Shown piece by piece: positions 18,245 through 27,225 of a DNA stretch of 64,000 nt. The DNA comes from Planctomycetaceae bacterium (lineage in GTDB: Bacteria > Planctomycetota > Phycisphaerae > UBA1845 > UTPLA1), in contig CP030884.1 of the NCBI GenBank assembly GCA_006969385.1, positions 3,224,001-3,288,000 on the forward strand, given 5' to 3'. The notes under the pieces were generated by a model, which was given only the letters and a program-made list of their open reading frames with translations, made no database searches and was not told the DNA's origin. A program made the position numbers and the translations under genes. Each line of letters opens with the position of its first letter. Position 1 is the stretch's first letter.

Positions 18245-18399
18245 TACTGATAAATAAGGGTGAAATGAAAAGTTCGTATGACGACTAAGGGATGTTTATC
18301 GATGCGCTGGTTACGTCGTGCTTGCCGTTAACGCGCGTGAACATGGCGTCATGAGCAAGTCGTCCAAGTGCTCGCGCGATCGAATTTAACACGCCGAAT

Positions 18400-19275
18400 T
18401 TAAGGTTGCCAAATCACGCGCGTTGCGTCGAAGACGGGGCCTTCCGAACAGCACAACCCGTAGCGCCAACCGTCCTCGGCGGTGACGTCTTTGACCGGCA
18501 CGACACACGACTGACAGGTGCCCATGCCGCAGCCCATCACGCGCTCGAGCGCCACCTCACAAGCGACCTCGCGCTGCGCACAGAGAGCGGCGATCGCTTC
18601 CAACATCGGATTGGGTCCGCATGCGTAGACGGCATACGATTGGTCCGGCGCGCGATCAAAAATCACCTGCAGCGCGTCGGTCACGCGACCGCGCATGCCC
18701 AAGCTACCGTCCTCGGTGGTAACGACGGCGTCGATACCGACGTCGGCGAACGGAGCAAGGCAATCGTTGGGTGTTCCATCGGTATGGGGCGCGGATTTGA
18801 CGGCCATCGGAATGAGATTTTTATTGCGTGCGCCGAAGATCGCGCATGCGGGGCGCGATTCGTTTGCTAAGCGCTCACCAAACCAACGAATGGGGGGCAG
18901 TCCGATACCACCCGCGATTAAAATTGCTTTGCAATCATTTGGTGGTAGGGCGAAGCTGCTTCCCAATGGTCCAATGATGTCGACCGTATCGCCAATTTTT
19001 AGTTGCGATAACCAACGCGTACCCGGTCCGATGACGTGTCCTAACACATTTAACAGCACGCCGTCGTTGGTTTGTCGTAAACCACCAATGCTGAACGGTC
19101 GGCGTAACATCGGAGTAATTGTTTGTTGATCGTTATCGCGACAAAGAATTTGTAGAAACTGTCCGGGCAGCGCGCTGGCAAACTGCGCTGCGCGCAAAAC
19201 AACTTCAAAGTGATCACGACAAGGTTGCGTTACTTTAAGGACTTGGGTTTGCATCGGGCCGCGCATGTGATTCAT
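18400..19275 (-). CDS. pyrK: Dihydroorotate dehydrogenase electron-transfer subunit
   Basis: Iron-sulfur flavoprotein passing electrons from dihydroorotate dehydrogenase (PyrD, type 1B) to NAD+. FAD-binding motif MLRRPFSIGG (about 57-66), NAD-side glycine segment ILIAGGIGLPPIRWFGERL, and a C-terminal [2Fe-2S] site GCGMGTCQSCVVP...GLCCSEGPVF. Length 291 is slightly above the usual 250-260. The first ATG (19275) is chosen because a TTGTCA-17-TATAAC promoter places the predicted transcript start at that ATG; ATGs at 19266 and 19254 are alternatives. pyrD is not adjacent, which is unusual. The gene converges on gph. Confidence 0.88.
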   Translation of the reverse strand: MNHMRGPMQTQVLKVTQPCRDHFEVVLRAAQFASALPGQFLQILCRDNDQQTITPMLRRPFSIGGLRQTNDGVLLNVLGHVIGPGTRWLSQLKIGDTVDIIGPLGSSFALPPNDCKAILIAGGIGLPPIRWFGERLANESRPACAIFGARNKNLIPMAVKSAPHTDGTPNDCLAPFADVGIDAVVTTEDGSLGMRGRVTDALQVIFDRAPDQSYAVYACGPNPMLEAIAALCAQREVACEVALERVMGCGMGTCQSCVVPVKDVTAEDGWRYGLCCSEGPVFDATRVIWQP

Positions 19276-19281
19276 GCTTGC

Positions 19282-19310
19282 GTTATACGTAACAGGATAA
19301 ATGATGACAA
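19282..19310 (-). promoter_or_regulatory. pyrK promoter predicting a leaderless mRNA
   Basis: TTGTCA (19305-19310), a 17-base spacer and TATAAC (19282-19287) on the minus strand. Only six bases separate the -10 from the ATG at 19275, so transcription would begin at the start codon itself. Confidence 0.65.
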
Positions 19311-19328
19311 TTGCGCATTAGTGCGCAT

Positions 19329-19443
19329 AAAAAACCTCCGGTAAGTGATTGATGTCACCTACCGGAGGAGCGCCACGGCTAAAAGTAGCCAGTATCGAGG
19401 GCAAATCGCCTATATCTTTATCGTTCGGAATTCCCCAATTCCT
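19329..19443 (-). ncRNA. Candidate small RNA (about 115 nt) upstream of pyrK
   Basis: A promoter (19450-19478) and a strong intrinsic terminator (hairpin 19335-19368, then six U) bracket about 115 bases with no reading frame. Inside is a small stem GGCTAC/TAGCC-type hairpin and the terminator stem CCTCCGGTA/TACCGGAGG. The sequence matches no RNA I know: not SRP RNA, 6S, or a clear riboswitch aptamer. As pyrK has its own promoter after this terminator, the unit seems to be a stand-alone RNA. A terminated leader (attenuator) for pyrK is the alternative. Confidence 0.55.
19335..19368 (-). terminator. Intrinsic terminator of the small-RNA unit
   Basis: On the minus strand CCTCCGGTA pairs with TACCGGAGG, with an inner GTGA/TCAC pairing, followed directly by TTTTTT (plus-strand A run 19329-19334). 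Confidence 0.85.
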
Positions 19444-19449
19444 CATGAC

Positions 19450-19478
19450 AATTTAGTAGCGCGCAGGGGGCAAGTCAA
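19450..19478 (-). promoter_or_regulatory. Promoter of the small-RNA unit
   Basis: TTGACT (19473-19478), exactly 17 bases, then TAAATT (19450-19455) on the minus strand. It is one of the best sigma-70-type matches in the window and has no gene of its own before the terminator 80 bases on. Confidence 0.7.
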
Positions 19479-19565
19479 ACCTTAGAATTGCCTAAGAAAA
19501 AAGGCAAGTTCGATTGTAAGTGCTTTTATATGTTGCGTTTAAAGAAAATCACTGCCGGTGCGATT

Positions 19566-19594
19566 CCTAACCCCTTGAGGAGTAAGGGGATAGG
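19566..19594. other. Hairpin in the ffh upstream region
   Basis: CCTAACCCCTT and AAGGGGATAGG form an 11-base near-perfect stem with loop GAGGAGT. It lies 270 bases before ffh, with no U-tract in either direction. It may be part of the ffh leader or an operator; nothing else in 19480-19864 looks like a gene, and no SRP RNA is present. Confidence 0.5.
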
Positions 19595-19864
19595 TGTGGT
19601 GTTGTGAATTATAGGCCTAAATTTGCCAAATTGGGTCAAATAGCCCAACGTTGCCGATTTACTATCGGCGGAAATGGCTGGAAATTGGGGTGACCGATAC
19701 GGTAGGCCGATTTAGCGACAGATTTCACGGTCTCGGCCTCGAGGGTGGGGGGATGGCCACAGTTGCCCCCGATTGGTTCCTTGCTGGCGAGCGAATTCGT
19801 CTCTATCCTGTTCGTATTAAGAGAGTTACAGCAGCCCTTTGGGGCCATTTAGGGTGCCTTGGCC

Positions 19865-21310
19865 ATGTTTGACGCACTTCAAGATCGATTTAGCGACGTA
19901 TTCCGCCAACTGCGCGGGCGGGGCCGGATTTCGGAAGAAAATATTCGCGAGGTGATGCGCGACGTACGCACGGCCCTACTCGAGGCTGACGTGCATCTCG
20001 ATGTTGTGAAAGATTTCACAAAGTCAGTCACGGAAAAGGCCCTCGGCGAAGAGGTCATTAAGACCCTCAAGCCCGACGAGTTGATGATCAAGATCGTCCA
20101 CGATGAGTTGATCAAGCTCATGGGGCCGGTCGATTCGCGCATTCCCTGGGTGGCGAACCCACCGACGATCATCTTGATGGCGGGTCTGCAGGGTTCGGGT
20201 AAGACGACGACCTGCGCCAAGCTCGCCAAATACTGCTTGGCCAAAGGCAAGAAGCCGCTGATGGTCGCGGCCGACTTGAAGCGACCTGCCGCTATCGATC
20301 AGCTCGAAACGTTGGGCGAACAACTCGGCGTGCCGGTACATGCCGAGCGCGATCATCAGAACCCGGTAAAGGTGTGCCGCAACGGTGTAACAGCCGCCAA
20401 GAAGCAACTGCTCGACGTCGTGATCCTCGATACCGCCGGGCGCTTGTCGATCGACGAAGAGTTGATGAAGGAAGTCGCGCAGATTGCGGGTGCCACCACG
20501 CCGCACCAGATCTACCTTGTACTCGACGCGATGACCGGGCAAGACGCGGTCAACACGGCCAAGCACTTTAATGAGCGCCTCGAACTCGACGGCGTGATCA
20601 TGACGAAGTTCGACTCGGACACGCGCGGTGGTGCGATCCTGTCGGTCAAGAACATCGTCAAGAAGCCGATCAAGTTTATCGGTGTGGGTGAGAAACTCGA
20701 TCGGCTGGAAGAATTTCATCCCGACCGCATGGCGGGGCGCATCCTCGGGATGGGCGATGTCGTTTCGCTGGTCGAACAGGCCCAGCAGCAGGTCACGGCG
20801 GAAGAAGCGGCCACGCTCGAAAAGAAGATGGCCAAGGGGCAGCTATCGCTCGACGATTTCATCGGTCAGATGGACAAGATGATGGGCGGTCGCTCGATGA
20901 AGGACATGCTCAAGATGATTCCGGGCGTCGGCAAGATGATGCGCGACGCGGATATGAACATCGATGAGAGCGAAATCCGCCGTATGAAGGCAATCGTGCA
21001 TTCGATGACGCCCAAGGAAAAGGCCGATCCGAAGATGATCGATGCATCGCGTCGTCGTCGCATTGCTCGGGGCAGCGGCACGGCGACCGACGAAGTCAGC
21101 GGCCTGTGCAAGCAGTTCCTGCAAGCGCGCGACATGATGAAGGCGATGGCCGGCATGAGCGTGATGGACCGCATGAAGATGGCCCCGCAAATGGCGCAGG
21201 CCGGCATGATGGGTGGCATGCCTAAGTTGGCGAAGGGCAAGACATCGCGACCAAAGTTCAAGCCCAACAAGCGCGACAAGCGCAAACAGCGCAAGCGGAA
21301 GAGTCGGTAA
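19865..21310 (+). CDS. ffh: Signal recognition particle protein Ffh
   Basis: SRP GTPase that binds signal sequences of nascent membrane proteins and, with FtsY, delivers ribosomes to the membrane. N domain about 1-95; G domain with P-loop GLQGSGKTTTCAKLA (107-121), DTAGRLSIDEEL and TKFDSDTRGG; then the Met-rich M domain from about 300 (MMGGRSMKDMLKMIPGVGKMM), ending in a basic Lys/Arg tail. ATG 19865 gives the usual start MFDALQDRF; a TTG six bases earlier is less likely. A MMGGMPKLAKG-type end is normal. It overlaps the PQQ-protein gene by one base (TAATG). Confidence 0.97.
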   Translation: MFDALQDRFSDVFRQLRGRGRISEENIREVMRDVRTALLEADVHLDVVKDFTKSVTEKALGEEVIKTLKPDELMIKIVHDELIKLMGPVDSRIPWVANPPTIILMAGLQGSGKTTTCAKLAKYCLAKGKKPLMVAADLKRPAAIDQLETLGEQLGVPVHAERDHQNPVKVCRNGVTAAKKQLLDVVILDTAGRLSIDEELMKEVAQIAGATTPHQIYLVLDAMTGQDAVNTAKHFNERLELDGVIMTKFDSDTRGGAILSVKNIVKKPIKFIGVGEKLDRLEEFHPDRMAGRILGMGDVVSLVEQAQQQVTAEEAATLEKKMAKGQLSLDDFIGQMDKMMGGRSMKDMLKMIPGVGKMMRDADMNIDESEIRRMKAIVHSMTPKEKADPKMIDASRRRRIARGSGTATDEVSGLCKQFLQARDMMKAMAGMSVMDRMKMAPQMAQAGMMGGMPKLAKGKTSRPKFKPNKRDKRKQRKRKSR

Positions 21311-22848
21311 TGGCGGATGGTGGCGATTCACGTCACGGTCGCGTGACGATGGCTCTGTGTATCGCGGCGGTCGGGTTCGCTTTCGTTTCAAATCTGCAAG
21401 TCAGTGTTGGTCATTGGCTCGGTTGGCGGGGTGATGGTACAGGTGTCGCATCTCCGAGCACCGCTAAGGCGATGCAATCAGGCGTCATTTGGAAGACGCC
21501 AATCACCGGAATCGGGCATTCCTCACCTATTGTCTTTGGCAATCGCGTTTTTGTTACAACTGCTGTCGACGGGGTGGGAAGTGCTGCCAGAGCGACGCAC
21601 TTAACGATAGTTGCGACGGTGGGTCTTGGTTTTGGTGTGGCCGCATGGATCTTGGCGGATGTTTGTGTGCGGTCGCGGCGAACCCGGCGGGATGCCGAGA
21701 CTGACACGCCGACGCACCAATCGAAAATGCGAGCGAGATTCGTTGCGCTCCGACTAACCGTCGTTGTTTTTACTGCCGTTGCCGCTGGTTCTCTTGCCCA
21801 TTGGTACGTTCGACCCACCGATCAGACCCTTCGATTTGTGATGTGTCTCGATCTCAATTCAGGGGCGATCCTTTGGCGCACCGAGTGTGCGACGGGGCCG
21901 TTGTTGGGCGCGACGCGGTTGACATCGGCAGCGTCGGCTACCCCTGTAACCGATGGTGAGAATGTTTTTGCGTGTTTTGGCACAGCAGGAACGTATTGCC
22001 TCGACTATGAAGGCAAAATTCGTTGGCGGAATGAGGATGGCGTACCAGATATCCTTTACAAAGCTGCCAGTTCACCGGTGATTTGGAATGACCTGCTGAT
22101 TTTGACACACGATACCGATTCACGGTCGTTCACGGTTGCGCTAGACAAGGAAACGGGGACGAGAAAGTGGATTTCCGATCGGAAACTGGTTGGGCGCGGT
22201 CGTCGACGGCGAATGGATGCCTATTCGACGCCGATCATCGTAGAGCGGAACGATCAAGTTTATCTGATTCACGATAGCTATCGGCAGCTATGTTGCTACG
22301 AAGTTAAGAGCGGGCGCAAAGTTTGGTGCATACCTACCGATGCTGAGCAGGTTGTGACTTCGCCTGTGGAATCGGATGGCATCGTTGTCTTTTCGGGGGA
22401 ATGTAACCATCCGATTCACCTCACAGCCGTGCGGTTAAACCTTGACGGAGGTAGTGAGCCTGAGCAACTGTGGCAGACAACCAAACAGGTTCCTGTGGTG
22501 TGCTCGCCAGTAATTCTTAATGGCCTACTCTTCACCGTTTCAAAGAGTGGAATTGCGACATGTAGAGACCTAAGAACCGGTAAAGTATTTTCTCGCTTGC
22601 GGCTACCCGGTCGTTATTATGCCTCTGCAACGATCATCGGTAATGAACTGTATCTGAGCAACCTGGACGGCTTAACGACTCGGCTCACGGCAGATCGGGA
22701 CATGACTCCGATTGGCGAATTTGATCTTGGTGAAGGCATGTATGCTTCAATCGCTGTGACCGATCATTATTATCTCTTTCGTAGCCTCAGTACCTTGGTT
22801 TGCGTTGGGCGGTCTGATGAGCGACCGCTAGTGCAATCGGTCGACTAA
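21310..22848 (+). CDS. PQQ-type beta-propeller membrane protein
   Basis: 512 residues. The opening WRGDGTGVASP...VIWKTPITGIGHSSPIVFGNRVFVTT is typical of planctomycete PQQ-binding-like propeller proteins of the BamB type. After the first blade two hydrophobic segments (TIVATVGLGFGVAAWILADV, then LRLTVVVFTAVAAGSLAHWY) interrupt it, followed by further blades with repeated W-x-x-x/SSPVIWNDLLIL/YSTPIIV patterns. A first membrane segment (ALCIAAVGFAFVSNLQ) anchors the N-terminus, so the propeller is probably outside the cytoplasm. The start overlaps the ffh stop (TAATG), so it may be co-translated with ffh, an odd pairing. Ligand and function are unknown. Confidence 0.75.
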   Translation: MADGGDSRHGRVTMALCIAAVGFAFVSNLQVSVGHWLGWRGDGTGVASPSTAKAMQSGVIWKTPITGIGHSSPIVFGNRVFVTTAVDGVGSAARATHLTIVATVGLGFGVAAWILADVCVRSRRTRRDAETDTPTHQSKMRARFVALRLTVVVFTAVAAGSLAHWYVRPTDQTLRFVMCLDLNSGAILWRTECATGPLLGATRLTSAASATPVTDGENVFACFGTAGTYCLDYEGKIRWRNEDGVPDILYKAASSPVIWNDLLILTHDTDSRSFTVALDKETGTRKWISDRKLVGRGRRRRMDAYSTPIIVERNDQVYLIHDSYRQLCCYEVKSGRKVWCIPTDAEQVVTSPVESDGIVVFSGECNHPIHLTAVRLNLDGGSEPEQLWQTTKQVPVVCSPVILNGLLFTVSKSGIATCRDLRTGKVFSRLRLPGRYYASATIIGNELYLSNLDGLTTRLTADRDMTPIGEFDLGEGMYASIAVTDHYYLFRSLSTLVCVGRSDERPLVQSVD

Positions 22849-22868
22849 AACCAGCAATCGGTCGTGGC

Positions 22869-23729
22869 ATGTTTAAGATTGGATTACTTCTTGTATTGGC
22901 GGTGAGCGTATTCTCGGGCTGTCGTGCAGAAGCCGTCGCCATAATTGAGGACACGACGTCTACAAATTTGACTGCTACGGAGTTGAATACTCGGGACTCG
23001 TGGTCTGATGATAAGCGGCGCGAGAGACTCCTAAATTATGCGCGCGATCCGGTCTCACTGCTTAATGACGCACAGGTTGCAGCCCAACGGGTTCAAACCG
23101 CACGCCTTACTTTCTTCCGACAGGAACGCCTCGGATTGTGGCAGCGTTTAGCACCGCTAGAGGAAATTGCCGCGCGCTATCGCGCCGAGCCACACAGCGT
23201 CCAATTCGAGTGGGTAACGGAGGATACCCCGCTCTCGGCATGCGCATACGTCGCGGGGCAAAACGACGACAAGGTGTTGCTATTGAATCGAAAGGGTCTG
23301 TTCGGCGGTCCGGGTTCCGTCACGGCCCTCAATCCGGAACTGGCCGTCGTATTCAAACAGGCAAAGTTGCCGATTACCGATTTCGGACCGCGCGAAGTGT
23401 TGGTGAAGCTCTTAGATCGGATCGAAGCCGTAAAGCCGCCGTCGGAGATGTTTATTCAGCTAGTAGGGGCGGGCCGCGTGGGGCCGCGCAATTCAGATTG
23501 TTATCAACTAAAACTGCACTTTCCCAAGTCGGATCCATTCGAAGCCAAGCTTGTGGACTTGTTCCTTCATCGCGATTCGCTATTGGTGGCGGGCGTGCGC
23601 GTATGGCTGACCAGCGAACGATTTCGCGACGATGCGACGACGCTGGATGCGTTGTATTGGTTTGTCGACTACGAAACGCGTGTGACGTTCGATGACGCAG
23701 ATTTCGAATTAAGCACTGGGTCGCGCTAG
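22869..23729 (+). CDS. DUF1571-type lipoprotein
   Basis: 286 residues. A signal peptide with lipobox-like VFSGC (Cys17) predicts a lipoprotein. The body shows the DUF1571 pattern: RLTFFRQERLG, a short stretch, VQFEWV, a segment like ACAYVAGQNDDKVLLLNRKG, then LNPELAVVFKQAKLPITDFG and later YQLKLHFPKSD. This family is concentrated in planctomycetes and has no known role; the fold is probably related to LolA/LolB-like lipoprotein carriers. It follows the PQQ gene by 20 bases in the same direction and shares its four stop-region bases (CTAG) with the convergent histidine kinase gene. Confidence 0.75.
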   Translation: MFKIGLLLVLAVSVFSGCRAEAVAIIEDTTSTNLTATELNTRDSWSDDKRRERLLNYARDPVSLLNDAQVAAQRVQTARLTFFRQERLGLWQRLAPLEEIAARYRAEPHSVQFEWVTEDTPLSACAYVAGQNDDKVLLLNRKGLFGGPGSVTALNPELAVVFKQAKLPITDFGPREVLVKLLDRIEAVKPPSEMFIQLVGAGRVGPRNSDCYQLKLHFPKSDPFEAKLVDLFLHRDSLLVAGVRVWLTSERFRDDATTLDALYWFVDYETRVTFDDADFELSTGSR

Positions 23730-25732
23730 CTCACCGACGCAGGCACGCGTCTTACCAAATTCACGATACATTCGATCAATCGATCGCGATTGATCGGTTT
23801 CGTTTCAAACTCGTCGCAACCGGCCGCGAGGCATTTGTCCCGATCGTCAGCTCGGGCGTGAGCGGTGAGTGCGACAATCGGGATCGTGCATCCTTTCTCA
23901 CGAAGGTCGCGCGTGGCCTGATAGCCATCGAGGACGGGCATCTGCATGTCCATCAGGATGAGGTGCGGGGTCAGCCCGACGTCGCCTGCGGGGTAAATCT
24001 TATTGACGCATTCCAGTCCGTTGACGGCCGTATGAACGTCGGCGCCGCGCTTCGAAAGTATGTGAGTAAGCAGGCGTCGATTGTCCGGGCCGTCTTCGAC
24101 GAGCAGAATCTGCATGCCTTTTAACGGCATATCGACCGTAGTATCAAACCGGGCGGACGGTGTCGAAAGCTTGCGGTCGCGTTGATGGACAACGGCTTCG
24201 TCAGCGTTAACCGAAATGCAGGGGAGCATCACGCGCAGGTGCGTGCCCTTGCCCAAGGCTGAGGAGACCAGCGACAGGTCACCGCCCATTTGTTTCGCAA
24301 GCTTTTGACTGATGCTCAGACCCAGCCCGGTACCACCGAAGCGTCGCGTGACCGAAGCGTCGCCTTGCGAAAATGGCCTAAACATATTGACGGCAGCATC
24401 TCGATTCATGCCGATACCGGTGTCGATGACATCGATGTGCAAATCATCGTCGACCACGGTTGCTTCAACGCGCACTTCTCCACATTCGGTGAACTTAATT
24501 GCGTTGCCGACGAGGTTCATGACGATTTGCTTCAATCGCAACGGGTCGGACATGATTCGTTCGGGAATCGCATCGTCGCATTTGACTGAGGTGGATACGT
24601 TCTTTGCTTCGGCGGGAATGCGCAAGGTTTCCACGACATCTCTCACAAGTTGCTGTGGATTAGTGGGGACGGATTCAACGACGTAGGCGCCCGCTTCCAG
24701 TTTCGAGATATCGAGTACCTGATTGATCAGGTCAAGCAGGTGCCGACCGTTGCGGCGAATCGTGGACAGCATCTCAGTTTGGCCGTCATCGGATGCCGAC
24801 TCGGTGAGAATGTCGGTGAAGCCAAGAATGGCCGTTAGCGGTGTGCGCAGCTCGTGGCTCATGTTGGCCAGAAATTCACTTTTTGCCTTGGCGGCGGATT
24901 CCGCTTCTGCCTGAGCGGCCCGCAGTTTCTTGTCTGCTTCTACGCGATTGGTAATGTCGCTTTGAATTGCTATGAAATTAGTGACTCGCTTGTTCTTATC
25001 GCGAATCGGTTGTATGTCCATCTCAAGCCAGTACAGGGTACCATCTTTAGTGTAGTTTAGAATTTCGGTCTTGATAGGCTCGCCGCGCTCGAGGGCCTTT
25101 TTGATCGCGCGCTTGGTTTCGATACTGGTCTCCGGGCCTTGGAGCACGTCCGCGGGGCGCTTGCCGAGAACATCGACGGCCTCATAACCGGTGATTCGCG
25201 TAAAGCCTTCGTTGACCCATTCGATTTTTTCGTTTGCATCGGTTATGACGACTGCGTTGCTGGTTGCGCGGGCCACGAGCGAGAGTTTCTTAAAGTGATC
25301 TCGATCCAAGTGTTCGCTGGTACAGTTGATATGACTGATAACGGCGTGCCGTTCGCCTTTGTATTCAAGACCACGGATATTGACAGTGAACCACCGTAAT
25401 TCGTTAGGTGAGTGGCAGGCGTATTCGCGCCGATAGTCGTTTCGTTCCCCGATCAGGATCTTTCGCAGCGCATCTGAAATGGCGGCCGCCTCATGCGCGC
25501 AGTGGCCGACGGCAGCGTCGCAGACTGACAGGTAATTCCCTCCGGGCAGCAGGCTGGCAGCGTTCATCCCGTCGTTAGCTTCAGCAAACCTTAGCCAACT
25601 ATGATTGACGGTGACGATCTCTCCAAACTGATTGACGATGGCGATATGAGCGGGATGGGCATCCAGAACTGCATTGACGAAGTCGGCACCGCGTTCGCCT
25701 TGATGCTGAATTGGACTTGTTGTTTTCGACAT
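23726..25732 (-). CDS. Hybrid sensor histidine kinase (PAS-PAS-HisKA-HATPase-REC)
   Basis: 668 residues, no membrane segment seen, so probably cytoplasmic. Two PAS domains (about 20-130 and 145-265; the second contains VVITDANEKIEWVNEGFTRITGYE) lead into HisKA with phospho-His near 292 (ANMSHELRTPLTAILGF), HATPase_c (N box MNLVGNAIKFTECGEV, G boxes DTGIGM and GGTGLGLSISQKLAKQMGG) and a receiver domain with Asp near 595 (LILMDMQMPVLDGY) and KPI Lys. The second PAS has the RITGYE signature, as in flavin/haem-type sensors, but ligand is unknown. No response regulator is adjacent. Its stop codon shares CTAG with the convergent lipoprotein gene. Confidence 0.93.
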   Translation of the reverse strand: MSKTTSPIQHQGERGADFVNAVLDAHPAHIAIVNQFGEIVTVNHSWLRFAEANDGMNAASLLPGGNYLSVCDAAVGHCAHEAAAISDALRKILIGERNDYRREYACHSPNELRWFTVNIRGLEYKGERHAVISHINCTSEHLDRDHFKKLSLVARATSNAVVITDANEKIEWVNEGFTRITGYEAVDVLGKRPADVLQGPETSIETKRAIKKALERGEPIKTEILNYTKDGTLYWLEMDIQPIRDKNKRVTNFIAIQSDITNRVEADKKLRAAQAEAESAAKAKSEFLANMSHELRTPLTAILGFTDILTESASDDGQTEMLSTIRRNGRHLLDLINQVLDISKLEAGAYVVESVPTNPQQLVRDVVETLRIPAEAKNVSTSVKCDDAIPERIMSDPLRLKQIVMNLVGNAIKFTECGEVRVEATVVDDDLHIDVIDTGIGMNRDAAVNMFRPFSQGDASVTRRFGGTGLGLSISQKLAKQMGGDLSLVSSALGKGTHLRVMLPCISVNADEAVVHQRDRKLSTPSARFDTTVDMPLKGMQILLVEDGPDNRRLLTHILSKRGADVHTAVNGLECVNKIYPAGDVGLTPHLILMDMQMPVLDGYQATRDLREKGCTIPIVALTAHARADDRDKCLAAGCDEFETKPINRDRLIECIVNLVRRVPASVS

Positions 25733-25920
25733 ATTCCCGACCGATCGTCCAAAGGTTGAGTTAACCTATTCATTGATCGGTGATACGACATGGCGTGTCG
25801 ATATCGGCCCGGGTTGAATATATGGCGAAGTCCGTAAATAGTGGCGTCCAACACGATTACTTGCGGGCAACCCGTCGGCAGCTAGGATGACAATTTGAAA
25901 TCGAAGGAGACACCGATCGA

Positions 25921-27225
25921 ATGGCTTCCGATAATCCAAGCAAGGTTGCGATCCTACGCACCAGCCCGCGAACCATCCTCGAGGACTACCACAAGCTTCT
26001 CAATCTGGCGGACTACCAAGGTACGGTCGCCAAAGACGCCGATACCGCGCTGAAGATCAACATCAGTTGGCACTTTTTCTTCCCCGGCAGCAGCACCACG
26101 CCTTGGCAGCTAGAGGGTGTGATTCGGGCAATGAAGAAGGACGGTTACGACCCCGACCTGATTCACGGTTGCCATAACCGTACGGTCGTGATCGATGCCC
26201 ATCTGGGGGAGCGGGAGAATAAGCAGGTCAACGTGACCGACGCCCACGGGTTGCGCAACGTGCACCTATACGAAGGTGAAGAGTGGATTCACATCAGCGA
26301 TGCCGTAGGCGATCTGACGAAGGAATTTCTTTGCCTGAATGAGGTCTATCCCGACGGTTTCTTTATTCCCAAGCGCTTTATCGGTGAGAACATCATTCAT
26401 TTGCCAACCGTGAAGACGCACATCTTCACGACAACGACGGGCGCGATGAAGAATGCGTTTGGCGGATTGTTAAACGAACACCGGCACTGGACGCACCCGG
26501 TGATTCACGAAACGCTGGTCGATTTGTTGATGATTCAGAAGAAGATTCATCGCGGCGTGTTTGCGGTGATGGACGGCACCTTCGCCGGCGACGGCCCCGG
26601 CCCGCGCTGCATGATTCCGCACGAAAAAAACGTGATATTGGCAAGCAACGATCAGGTCGCCATCGATGCGGTCGCCGCGAAGCTAATGGGTATGGATCCG
26701 CTCAGCATCAAGTTTATTCGCTTGGCACACGAAAAGGGCCTCGGCTGTGGCGATCCGAACGAGATCGAGATCGTCGGCGATGTGGATGCCGCTGCCGAAA
26801 ATTGGAACTTCGTCGGCCCGTTTAAGAAGATGACCTTCGCATCGCGTATGCAGCATAAGATTTACTGGGGGCCGCTAAAGAAACCCATCGAATGGTCGCT
26901 CAAGACCGTGCTCGCGCCGTGGGCGTACATGGCCAGCGTGATCTACCACGATAGCTTCTGGTACCCGATGAAGGCGAAGAAGATGATGAAGCAGGTGCTC
27001 GACGGTCAGTGGGGCCGGCTGTTCCGCAATTGGGAAAAGCTCACGCCCGACGAGCGCGGCTTTACTACAGTGGGTGACGACCCGGCCGAACTGAAACGCA
27101 CGGGCTTCAAGGCGTTTGTGAAGTCGCTCGGAATTTTGGGTACGTGTTTCACCGAAGCGCCGGAGTTTCACGCGCGGCGCAGGCGTGCGGTGCAGAAGCG
27201 CGAATCGGCTTCCGGTCAAACCTAG
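25921..27225 (+). CDS. DUF362-family protein
   Basis: 434 residues. The segments ALKINISWHFFFPGSSTTPWQLEGVIRAMKK, TVKTHIFTTTTGAMKNAFGG and VMDGTFAGDGPGPR are the hallmarks of DUF362 proteins, often found with iron-sulfur proteins; here no Fe-S cysteine motif is present. The N-terminal Met-Ala-Ser has GAAGGAG about 10 bases upstream. Some DUF362 proteins act on metal-containing or radical systems, but function is undefined. It is a single gene, whose TAG shares CTAG with the convergent membrane glycosyltransferase. Confidence 0.85.
   Translation: MASDNPSKVAILRTSPRTILEDYHKLLNLADYQGTVAKDADTALKINISWHFFFPGSSTTPWQLEGVIRAMKKDGYDPDLIHGCHNRTVVIDAHLGERENKQVNVTDAHGLRNVHLYEGEEWIHISDAVGDLTKEFLCLNEVYPDGFFIPKRFIGENIIHLPTVKTHIFTTTTGAMKNAFGGLLNEHRHWTHPVIHETLVDLLMIQKKIHRGVFAVMDGTFAGDGPGPRCMIPHEKNVILASNDQVAIDAVAAKLMGMDPLSIKFIRLAHEKGLGCGDPNEIEIVGDVDAAAENWNFVGPFKKMTFASRMQHKIYWGPLKKPIEWSLKTVLAPWAYMASVIYHDSFWYPMKAKKMMKQVLDGQWGRLFRNWEKLTPDERGFTTVGDDPAELKRTGFKAFVKSLGILGTCFTEAPEFHARRRRAVQKRESASGQT

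Noticed and set aside
19480..19864. SRP RNA near ffh
   Set aside because: No GGAAGG/GCAGCC-type SRP loop motif was found in either strand between pyrK and ffh.
19651..19872. 73-residue frame before ffh
   Set aside because: No family likeness or ribosome site; overlaps the ffh start in another frame.
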